23,820 bases of DNA from a virus: positions 1 through 23,820 of the IMG/VR virus record IMGVR_UViG_3300008217_000096. The stretch is one strand, 5' to 3'. The translations under genes and the position numbers were made by a program. Shown here piece after piece: positions 15,075-22,006 of this stretch. Below the pieces are notes generated by a model. The model was not told where the DNA came from and did no database searches. It saw only the letters and a program-made list of their open reading frames with translations. Position 1 is the stretch's first letter. Each line of letters starts with the position of its first letter.

Positions 15075-15824
15075 CTAGTACCTTCTCAGGGCCATAATCC
15101 CACCGTTTCGCATTCCGCGTAGGTCTTCTATGTCTCGATCCGCAGGACGATCCGAAAGAGGAGGATTTAAGCGGCCATACCAAGTTTGAAACAGGGTCCG
15201 GAATTGTTCGTCTGTCATCGGCGGCGCTTTATTGAAATCCTTCAGTTGGTAAGCTGGAGTCCCAAGCAGTTCCGGGTCTTCTTCTGTTATAGTTCTTCCT
15301 CCTTGAAGGGCCCTCCACCCCGGCTCACTCACGCCCATGGTAGGCTGCCGCCGCTGAAACTCGGGAAAACTACCGGCTTCTAGGGCATCCCGATACACCT
15401 TCTCGCGTGGATTAACAGCAGGCGACGTCGGCACCTCCACCCCGCGACCGAAAAGACGATTCCAACGATTCATTATACTCTCGTATGCAGGGGGGGATTC
15501 TCTAAATACATGATCGTACTCACCAGCTTCTGCTCTACGCCTTACTTCCATCTCAGCCCTTCGCACCTCAGCGTCACTACGTGTAAGAAGATCCGCTACC
15601 GTGGCGTCTCCGGCCTCGGTCATCTCCGCAATAAAATTTATAGCGGCCTGTCTGGATAGCTTGTCAGGGTATGTATACCCTTCCACCAAATCTCCGTCTG
15701 CATATCCGAGAGGGCGAAAGCCCATCATACCGCCGTTACGCATTCCAACGGCCTGTCTGTACCGCTCCGCCGCAGCGATGCCTTCCGGCGTATAGGGAAA
15801 TTCCCTGCCCATTACATTTGGCAT
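15075..15824 (-). CDS. Unknown protein with RNGG motifs
   Basis: A 249-aa protein with AAGGAGAA about 6 bases before the ATG. The N-terminus MPNVMGREFPYTPEGIAAAE, then RNGGMMGFRPLGYADGD, and the C-terminus DLRGMRNGGIMALRRY each contain MRNGG followed by I/M-M, near the start and at the very end. I recall short GG-hydrophobic motifs like these in many marine phage proteins with no known function. The middle is helical and charged (LTRSDAEVRRAEMEVRRRAE), then MNRWNRLFGRG and a Pro/Asp-rich segment. It directly precedes the portal gene. A virion or assembly role is possible but unproven. Confidence 0.75.
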   Translation of the reverse strand: MPNVMGREFPYTPEGIAAAERYRQAVGMRNGGMMGFRPLGYADGDLVEGYTYPDKLSRQAAINFIAEMTEAGDATVADLLTRSDAEVRRAEMEVRRRAEAGEYDHVFRESPPAYESIMNRWNRLFGRGVEVPTSPAVNPREKVYRDALEAGSFPEFQRRQPTMGVSEPGWRALQGGRTITEEDPELLGTPAYQLKDFNKAPPMTDEQFRTLFQTWYGRLNPPLSDRPADRDIEDLRGMRNGGIMALRRY

Positions 15825-15825
15825 T

Positions 15826-15972
15826 CTAGGTTCTCCTTTTTGTCGTCTTCTTCTCCGCGCCCTTCACTGTACCCTTATTCAGGGAAGCGTAAAAGACACT
15901 GGAGCCTTTTTTCTTACCATACGTATTAGTCATCGCACCCTTTATCTTTGCACCTTTTTTAGTTAAAGGCAT
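15826..15972 (-). CDS. Short basic phage protein
   Basis: A 48-aa protein from the ATG at 15972, which overlaps the upstream stop (TAATG). The frame is open to 16047, but the extra 25 residues lie inside the 323-aa gene and lack support. It is Lys-rich (MPLTKKGAKIKGAMTNTYGK, then SSVFYASLNKGT and EKKTTKRRT). The AM...YGKKKG..VFYAS.NKGT pattern is one I recall from very small proteins across marine phages. The charge suggests nucleic-acid or acidic-partner binding; this is a guess. Confidence 0.78.
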   Translation of the reverse strand: MPLTKKGAKIKGAMTNTYGKKKGSSVFYASLNKGTVKGAEKKTTKRRT

Positions 15973-16943
15973 TACCGCCCCCCTAGTGGAATTTTGAACC
16001 GTGCCATGCCGCTTACGTTGCTTGGGGCACCGTAAAGATTTTCCCAAACACCCTCCATGGAAACGATGCCGGGCCCTAGAGGGGCTTCAAGATTAGCGCC
16101 GAGGCCCTTGCTCGTGCCGAGATCCTGCATGTCCTCGAACCATGCACCAATACCAAGGTTTCCTTTCCCAACGGGCCTATCGTAGCCAAGATTAAACCTT
16201 GTGACACGCGGGTCTTGGGCCGTGGGCCGCTCTTCCTGACCAACGAATTGTGGGAATAAGGTTTTCATAAACTCTCGGCTTACATCGAACGAACCAATGC
16301 CCCCGAGCACCGGGCCCTGAACTCCAAGACCCAACCTTTTTCGCCTCTGCTCTACATCCGAATTCGTGTAATATCTTCTGTTAGCTTCCGGTATGACGTT
16401 CTGTCTGGTTCTTGCTCCCTCACCAAAAAGAGTAAAAGGACCCAGGTTGAAGGAGCCCCTATACTCGGTGCCCTCTCCTCCCGGAAACGTGCTTTCCATA
16501 AAATGGGCGCGTAACACGTCGCCAATACCACCTTCAACTCTATCATGGACCTCGCGTCCCTCCTCCGGAAGAAGGACTTCTCTGGAATAACCAACATAGG
16601 GTTCTCCCCCCCGTTCGGGAATACCCACATAAAGGCTCGCGTCCTTCTCCCTCGACAAAGGGTCTATCCGCGCCTTAAGGGAAGCTTCCGGAAGGTTCTG
16701 TCTCGGTGGCACAAGGCCAAATTCAGCAGAAGGTGTTTTAGAGGGTGTTCCGGAGAGATGGGCCTCATAAGCCCGCCATGCCCGAAGTTTCATCATATAC
16801 TCAGATGCTGTATCATTAATCAGGTCAGGCAGGTCAGGCCGATCCGGCGGGGTTGGATCGTGCTCTCCGGGGGTTTTAACGTGGCGGGCGATGACTTCAG
16901 GATCCAAATTGCCCCGCTCGCCCAGATATACACGAGATGCCAT
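15972..16943 (-). CDS. Unknown 323-aa protein with strand-rich C-terminus
   Basis: Not recognised. The first 130 residues are charged and Pro-rich, without clear domains (VKTPGEHDPTPPDRPDLPDL). The second half alternates short hydrophobic and Gly turns: YRGSFNLGPFTLFGEGARTR, GIGSFDVSREFM, RVTRFNLGYDRPVGKGNLGI then GAWFEDM, LGANLEAPLGPGIVSMEGVW, and the end GMARFKIPLGG. This looks like successive amphipathic beta strands, similar in style to a beta barrel. No signal peptide or membrane helix is seen. It sits between the membrane-anchored 192-aa gene and the basic 48-aa gene. Its ribosome site is weak, so translation may depend on the gene upstream. Confidence 0.7.
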   Translation of the reverse strand: MASRVYLGERGNLDPEVIARHVKTPGEHDPTPPDRPDLPDLINDTASEYMMKLRAWRAYEAHLSGTPSKTPSAEFGLVPPRQNLPEASLKARIDPLSREKDASLYVGIPERGGEPYVGYSREVLLPEEGREVHDRVEGGIGDVLRAHFMESTFPGGEGTEYRGSFNLGPFTLFGEGARTRQNVIPEANRRYYTNSDVEQRRKRLGLGVQGPVLGGIGSFDVSREFMKTLFPQFVGQEERPTAQDPRVTRFNLGYDRPVGKGNLGIGAWFEDMQDLGTSKGLGANLEAPLGPGIVSMEGVWENLYGAPSNVSGMARFKIPLGGR

Positions 16944-16949
16944 AATCTA

Positions 16950-17528
16950 TTACTCGCCGTTGATCTCTAGCAGCGTTTTCTCAACATCTTCAATGGTCGC
17001 TCCGAGAGCGGCATCATAGGCTGTCAGAACGGCATACATCTTACCGTTTTGGGATGTGTGGACTACCGACTCAACATTGTCCTCAATCGCCCGGACAAGA
17101 ATGTCCACTACCCGCTTATGCCATTTGTTGAAGTTATCAATGAACGTACTTGATATCGCGGCTCGCCTTGCATCTGCAATGTAATCCGTCACCGTTTCAT
17201 TAAGATTGTGCGACAGCAGTGAGTGCATTTCCGCGTCAGATAGTTCATTGAAGTCTGTGGCCTTGACCAGTTCTTCCAGACTTTCTTGAAACGCTGAGAA
17301 CTTTATGAGCAAGAACTTCTTGGCAGTCGGCGTTACATCTAACTGCGGGATAACAAGCTGCAACCACGTATCCGCGTGGGTGAACAGTGAATGATTCAAC
17401 AGCACTGCCTTATTGATTCCGCCGGACGCTAGTTCTTGTCGTTCAAGATGGTTCTGCACCAACATGACGCCCATCGGACTAAGGCCCGTAATGAACGCCA
17501 CCATAATGGCTGCAATACTCTTAGACAT
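16950..17528 (-). CDS. Membrane-anchored protein of unknown function
   Basis: A 192-aa protein with AAGGAG 7 bases before the ATG. One N-terminal hydrophobic segment (IAAIMVAFITGLSPMGVMLV) could be a membrane anchor or uncleaved signal. The rest is mostly helical and charged (FSAFQESLEELVKATDF, AEMHSLLSHNLNETVTDYIA, DNFNKWHKRVVDILVRAIED). No enzyme motif is visible. The layout of one anchor and a large helical domain could fit a periplasmic or cytoplasmic face, which I cannot decide. It is placed between the 74-aa and 323-aa genes. Confidence 0.75.
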   Translation of the reverse strand: MSKSIAAIMVAFITGLSPMGVMLVQNHLERQELASGGINKAVLLNHSLFTHADTWLQLVIPQLDVTPTAKKFLLIKFSAFQESLEELVKATDFNELSDAEMHSLLSHNLNETVTDYIADARRAAISSTFIDNFNKWHKRVVDILVRAIEDNVESVVHTSQNGKMYAVLTAYDAALGATIEDVEKTLLEINGE

Positions 17529-17555
17529 TGTGATCTCCTTACAAGCTCGTCGCAG

Positions 17556-17780
17556 CTATCCTTGTACTTCCACTTTTGACTCTGTTTCTATCCACACTTT
17601 GGCTCCACAGGACAAAGGTTTATCGGGTCGGTATATTACTTTGCAGGGACCACTAATTAACACTTCGCGCCCATACTTGTTGTCCTTGTATGTCTTGGCA
17701 GTAATGACAGGATTACGTTCGCCCGTCTTATGATTACGTTTTATAACGTGCTGGTTAACATGAACGTAAGTCTTCATCAC
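17556..17780 (-). CDS. Small conserved phage protein
   Basis: A 74-aa frame whose GTG at 17780 shares a base with the upstream stop; the ATG at 17777 is an equally good start. The sequence (MKTYVHVNQHVIKRNHKTGE, then GREVLISGPCKVIYRPDKPL and SCGAKVWIETESKVEV) is a compact mostly beta protein. I recall the TYVHVNQHVI and PDKPLSCGA.VWIET segments from small hypothetical proteins in several phages. No function is known to me. It follows the Cys-rich peptide directly. Confidence 0.77.
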   Translation of the reverse strand: MMKTYVHVNQHVIKRNHKTGERNPVITAKTYKDNKYGREVLISGPCKVIYRPDKPLSCGAKVWIETESKVEVQG

Positions 17781-17944
17781 TAAACACCCGGTCCCGGCCA
17801 GCTACTCGGGGCCCCTTGGCAGCAATCCCCATCCGCTACGCACTTGCAATCCACGCACTGGTAGTGCCCATGGACAAATACTTTCGGTTTGTCGCATCCG
17901 CAAACCGGACATCTCGGAGAAGGCATCTTTGGTTGTGTATTCAT
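17780..17944 (-). CDS. Cys-rich zinc-ribbon-like peptide
   Basis: A 54-aa frame from ATG 17944, three bases after the stop of the 593-aa gene. It starts MNTQPKMPSPRCPVCGCDKP and continues VFVHGHYQCVDCKCVADGDC. The pairs CPVC and CVDC, 15 residues apart, form a CxxC...CxxC zinc-ribbon pattern, with C17, C35, C41 and C42 extra. Codon order and neat start-stop junctions on both sides support a real gene. Such ribbons bind nucleic acid or protein partners; nothing more specific can be said. Confidence 0.72.
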   Translation of the reverse strand: MNTQPKMPSPRCPVCGCDKPKVFVHGHYQCVDCKCVADGDCCQGAPSSWPGPGV

Positions 17945-17947
17945 GGC

Positions 17948-19729
17948 CTACCCTATCAGCCTTGCACTCTCATACAATGGCTTGTCTACAAAACCGCCGG
18001 ATACGTAACCTTCTCTATCATCCACTGATTTAATATAAAGGTCCTTAATCTCATCAATAATAGAACGAGGCGATTCCGTTCCTGAAACAACAATATCTTC
18101 GTCCCAACGCGGTCCACCAGTTTGCGAGTGCATGTATTCCCGTTCTGGAGTATCCGGTAAATAATGATCGGATAAACGAACTTCAAAACGTCTGTCTGGT
18201 GAAACAATGTATCGACTGGAGCGCCGTTTATCACGGCCCTTGGACGCATATCTGACTGTCCATCCCTCTTTCTTCAGGGCTCGCGGGACGGCTTCCATAT
18301 TTGCACGGGCTATCTCTCTCTGTAAGTAACCAATCCCCATGTGTTCTATTAAGTTCATCCGTGAGGCTATTTCACCGACAGCTTTCTTATTCCAGAGCCC
18401 TTCCTCATCGAGTCCTTGTAAGGCTTCGCCACGCTCACGTATTGCAGCCTCGTTAGAACGCCTAGCTTCTTCTTCCAATTTATGCCTTTTTTTTGCCTCA
18501 AACTTTCTAATAGCATGTCCGGGCTGCCGAGAAGCTAATGGGTCGGGTTTCTGATCGTAAACTCGGCGCTGCCGCGCAGACCCGAACTTTGCTGAACCTT
18601 CAAGAAATGCTATGCCATCCGAACGCAGTTCCTCGGGCCAATACTCGTTTCGCACCAAGTCATTAACTGCGTTTCTCGGCTTACTCTTCTGCGTTCTTGT
18701 TTCATATAAATTAAGTAGTTCACCTCGTTGCGCCCCCGTAAGGGGCAAATCGTCTACCGGCCAAGGGTTTCTGAGGAGGTCGTCTTCTGAGATACCCATT
18801 GCTTCTCCCAAAGAAGCAATACCCTGTTGCGGTTTCGCTACGGTGCCGACAATTTTTTCCCACACCTTGGGGGGAATGACAGTAGGTCCCGCATGCTCGG
18901 CAAACGTCTGTAAAAACTCTCCCAGACCTTCTTGCTGTCCAGGAGAAAGAAGGCTGTAGTATCGTTCTACGGAATCGAGAATACGAAGTGGTAAGTTGAC
19001 CTTACCAACACGTCTAAATATCTTACGGAGTATCTGACCCTTGCCCTGTCGTGTTTGAAGCCCCCGACCTCTCACCGGCTCTTCGGGCCGTTGTTCGGGC
19101 AATCGTTCGTCGTACCAAAGTCTGAGTATTTCTGAAATTAAAGGCACGCCCTCCAAAACGGCGGGTACATTCCGCGCCAGATTCCCCGCCGGGGTCTCAT
19201 ATGGAGACCATCCTGGCGGGGTGGTTAGTTCTTCAGGTCCGGGCTGGTCCGTGGGCCGTGGTTTACCTAAACTCGAAACAGGAACCTCTTGCCAGTCCAA
19301 AACAGCGCGGGAAGTATCCGACTTCGGGCGAAACACATTGCCCCGGTACACCTTGATTATATTTTCAAGCGGGATTTGTCCACGAACCCCGAACTCAGGT
19401 CCTGATGCACCCTGTTGAGGAACCGAATCGGAAGGCTTTCTTATACCAACTACATATGCAGGAGATTCCGGGGTAGCCTTAAAGTCACGCGGAGCAAAAT
19501 CGTGGGCGTACATTTCAGCCGTGCGAGGATTTGTGGAAAATATGGTTAAACCCTTCTGGCTTTCTCCTATGTTGTACTCACCCTTGCTGGCTAAAAAACC
19601 TTGTTCTAAAAGATTCTTGTACTCACCCCCGCTCATGCCGCGCCAGAGTATTCCTTCCTGCGGTTCTGGAGGAACGCGACCCAGCTTGAGTTTATACTCA
19701 AGGCTGTCGGGGTCTATGTAATCAGCCAT
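17948..19729 (-). CDS. Large phage protein with N-terminal ADP-ribosyltransferase-like domain
   Basis: A 593-aa protein. Residues 26-130 look like an ADP-ribosyltransferase fold of the R-S-E type: ILWRGMSGGEY (R30), a loop with GEYNIGESQKG, then LTIFSTNPRTAEMYA (S65), AYVVGIRKP and GQIPLENIIKVY (E122). I recall this arrangement from large polyvalent phage proteins. The middle (about 150-450) is helical and charged, with no recognised domain. The last 30 residues carry the tag GGFVDKPLYESARLIG, shared with the preceding 757-aa protein. The start lies 3 bases after that gene's stop, with the same TAGGCCATG junction as at the next gene. It might be packaged in the virion and modify host proteins on entry, as T4 Alt does; that is inference. 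Confidence 0.78.
   Translation of the reverse strand: MADYIDPDSLEYKLKLGRVPPEPQEGILWRGMSGGEYKNLLEQGFLASKGEYNIGESQKGLTIFSTNPRTAEMYAHDFAPRDFKATPESPAYVVGIRKPSDSVPQQGASGPEFGVRGQIPLENIIKVYRGNVFRPKSDTSRAVLDWQEVPVSSLGKPRPTDQPGPEELTTPPGWSPYETPAGNLARNVPAVLEGVPLISEILRLWYDERLPEQRPEEPVRGRGLQTRQGKGQILRKIFRRVGKVNLPLRILDSVERYYSLLSPGQQEGLGEFLQTFAEHAGPTVIPPKVWEKIVGTVAKPQQGIASLGEAMGISEDDLLRNPWPVDDLPLTGAQRGELLNLYETRTQKSKPRNAVNDLVRNEYWPEELRSDGIAFLEGSAKFGSARQRRVYDQKPDPLASRQPGHAIRKFEAKKRHKLEEEARRSNEAAIRERGEALQGLDEEGLWNKKAVGEIASRMNLIEHMGIGYLQREIARANMEAVPRALKKEGWTVRYASKGRDKRRSSRYIVSPDRRFEVRLSDHYLPDTPEREYMHSQTGGPRWDEDIVVSGTESPRSIIDEIKDLYIKSVDDREGYVSGGFVDKPLYESARLIG
17973..17999 (-). repeat. 27-bp repeat encoding shared C-terminal tag, copy B
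   Basis: These bases are identical to 19758-19784. They encode most of GGFVDKPLY at the end of the 593-aa gene. Homology continues less perfectly through the stop codon to the next ATG (TAGGCCATG in both). Confidence 0.93.
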
Positions 19730-19732
19730 GGC

Positions 19733-22006
19733 CTAGCCAATCATCCTTGCGTCTTCGTACAATGGCTTGTCTACAAAACCGCCGTGCGTAAATTTCTGGA
19801 TACCTTTTCCGAGTAAATGCCTCCTCATTTTTGGAGTGATTTTCAACGACCAGACCTTAGCGGTCGCCTTATTGATTGGGGAGTAGTATATCTCCGTCAT
19901 GCCTGCCTTCACACCGAACTTCTTCCCAAACTTGTTGGCATAATTTTTAATCATCACGTCATAAAACTTCCGCATACCTTTGGCTTCGTCTCCCGTTAAG
20001 CCATACCGCGCCACCTGCATATCTCCAGGTGTCCACGCTAAACTGTCTTTTCCTTCCTCTGCCGCCAGCCGCAGGGCACGTCTAAAAGCCAGTTCGTGCC
20101 ACGTTTTCTTGAATGGCATATCGGGGACGGCACCCAACAGACTTGAGATTTGGCTATCGATTTCTCGAAGCGCGGCCCTTGTCTCGTCGTCAAATTTTCC
20201 TCGTTTGACTACTAACCTTGAATATTCGTCTTGTTCTACGGGGGTTAGCCCCACTAAACTTTCACCCACCCGTTTGTCTGCTAGTTCTTTAAGACGAGGC
20301 AGCCAATCAGACATCCTTGCGTCTTCAGCCGCAGTATCCCGCTCCGCTAATATCTCGGCTCTTTGTTCTTTGAGCAGAGCAAGCCGCTCCGGGTCTTTAT
20401 ATCCAAAATTTTTAGGAACCAGTTCTTTCACCCCTTCTTTCGCGGCATCCCATGCTTTGCCAAACTCTCCTCCGATCAGGTGGGCAACTTCGTTCCTATC
20501 AATATCCTCATCATCATCTATAAAATCATCCAGAGTCATAATATTATTGGGAGTCAGCCCCTCGTCGACGTCGTATAGGAGCTGGGCCTCGTCGAAATAT
20601 GCGTCGAGCATAAGCTTACCATGTAAAGGATCCGGATCAAAATTCTTGAGGAACCGTGCAAGAGTTACCCTCTTAATTTCGGCTTTCCGCATGTCCCTGG
20701 CTCGCTGATGCGCGTCACCCTGAATTTCTTCAACAAACTTTACATCATTACCTGCAACCGTTTTTCTGTCATTTACACGCAGGTGAGCGAAATAGTTTTT
20801 GTCGGGAAAGTGACCGCCAACAAAATCCTCTCCAGCCGTCCTGGGGGGTAGCTGCATTAAAATTTCCTGGTAATTCTGGAGTCCTCGACCACGGCCCAAT
20901 GTCTCCTCGCTAAATATGGTCTTATCTTCGGCACGTATCTTCCCATCCCTCACGGCATGTCTTTGAGCCATGATCTTGGCCTCTTCCAGAGTACGACCAA
21001 AGTAGCGACCTTCTGACCAGGGTAGTGGTGCATCAGAATCGGGGCCATAAACGCTATATCTGTTGGTGTTGGAGCCGCTGCTACGCAGCCTAGCCGATGA
21101 TGGGTGTTTATAAATACGGTATCCAAATTCTGGATCAATAAGAGCCGCAACTGGACCGCCGATAATTATGGGGCGCGTGACGAGGGATCCCCCATAAACG
21201 GACGCCTCGCTTACCGTTTTCGCTTCCAGAAGCCTTGCTTCCAGAGCGGGTCCAGATTCCTGGGGGTCCAGATTTGGCAGATTTTTCCAAGTCAGAGTCT
21301 TACCTTCCCCCCCACGGATAATATCCTTGATGCTAACCGGATTGGCGGCCAGGATGTCCTGAACCTCCTGCTTGGAAACTTTTCCTCCCGTTTCGATCTT
21401 GTTCCTCAAGTATGGACCCAAGCCTCTATACTCTAGTTCCGCCTCTTTCACGCCCTCGGTCTTTCTAAGCGTAGTTAATACCTGGGAGGGGTCAGCCGCG
21501 TAGCGCCCCCATGACACCTTATCGACAGCGTCGGCAAGTGCTGATCCGTATACAGGGGGAAGCTGGTACTTCCCGGATTGTGGATCCCATGGCATCAGCG
21601 TCGTAATGCCGCCTTCGGGCACGTCTTCTTTAGCAAGACCAAAGAGGTCCTGGAAATATCCGATACCAGCGCGGGCAAGAGGATGCGGTTCGCCCAGTTG
21701 CCCCTGCTGTTTCAGCCAATCCAGAGTTGGTCCCACGATCTGCCAGTCTTTTGGCAGCAGATCGTAGCCCTGCTGTGCCAGATTAACAAAATTGAGGAAC
21801 GATCTTATGTTGGGAGGTACTGGGAGCCCCACAATGCCACCAGGACGACGTACTACCAGACTTCTGCCCGGGGCCTTCGGACCCTTCTTCTGAATCGCTC
21901 CCCCTGGAACTCCTACAGGTGGGGCCGGTTCGTCCAACTGAGGTATTTCAGGTAGATCTGCCCTCTGCTTGGCAAAGTCTTTGCTAGGGTCGAACTCGTC
22001 AGCCAT
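19733..22006 (-). CDS. Large polyvalent-type phage protein (possible internal virion protein)
   Basis: A 757-aa protein overlapping the terL end by 8 bases, with GGAG 5 bases before the ATG. The N-terminal 60 residues are Pro-rich and basic (PAPPVGVPGGAIQKKGPKAP). Residues about 397-433 hold HFPDKNYFAHLRVNDR and VKFVEEIQGDAHQRARD; about 630-700 hold TWHELAFRRALRLAAEEGKD, LAWTPGDMQVARYG and FYDVMIKNYANKFGKKFG. I recall these two blocks as parts of one conserved domain in very large polyvalent phage proteins, here separated by about 200 acidic residues (DDFIDDDEDIDRNE, coiled coil near KEQRAEILAERD). The end is the tag GGFVDKPLYEDARMIG. Function is unknown; virion or injected-protein roles are typical guesses. 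Confidence 0.78.
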   Translation of the reverse strand: MADEFDPSKDFAKQRADLPEIPQLDEPAPPVGVPGGAIQKKGPKAPGRSLVVRRPGGIVGLPVPPNIRSFLNFVNLAQQGYDLLPKDWQIVGPTLDWLKQQGQLGEPHPLARAGIGYFQDLFGLAKEDVPEGGITTLMPWDPQSGKYQLPPVYGSALADAVDKVSWGRYAADPSQVLTTLRKTEGVKEAELEYRGLGPYLRNKIETGGKVSKQEVQDILAANPVSIKDIIRGGEGKTLTWKNLPNLDPQESGPALEARLLEAKTVSEASVYGGSLVTRPIIIGGPVAALIDPEFGYRIYKHPSSARLRSSGSNTNRYSVYGPDSDAPLPWSEGRYFGRTLEEAKIMAQRHAVRDGKIRAEDKTIFSEETLGRGRGLQNYQEILMQLPPRTAGEDFVGGHFPDKNYFAHLRVNDRKTVAGNDVKFVEEIQGDAHQRARDMRKAEIKRVTLARFLKNFDPDPLHGKLMLDAYFDEAQLLYDVDEGLTPNNIMTLDDFIDDDEDIDRNEVAHLIGGEFGKAWDAAKEGVKELVPKNFGYKDPERLALLKEQRAEILAERDTAAEDARMSDWLPRLKELADKRVGESLVGLTPVEQDEYSRLVVKRGKFDDETRAALREIDSQISSLLGAVPDMPFKKTWHELAFRRALRLAAEEGKDSLAWTPGDMQVARYGLTGDEAKGMRKFYDVMIKNYANKFGKKFGVKAGMTEIYYSPINKATAKVWSLKITPKMRRHLLGKGIQKFTHGGFVDKPLYEDARMIG
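19758..19784 (-). repeat. 27-bp repeat encoding shared C-terminal tag, copy A
   Basis: These bases are identical to 17973-17999 and encode most of GGFVDKPLY at the end of the 757-aa gene. Confidence 0.93.

Noticed and set aside
19742-20332. A 15-base repeat CATCCTTGCGTCTTC at about 19742 and 20314
   Set aside because: Both encode EDARM on the minus strand in otherwise unrelated contexts; too short to claim a duplication.
19980-20708. A 242-codon open frame on the plus strand
   Set aside because: It lies wholly antisense to the 757-aa gene, is Ser/Arg/Leu-rich as expected for a shadow frame, and has no domain or ribosome site support.
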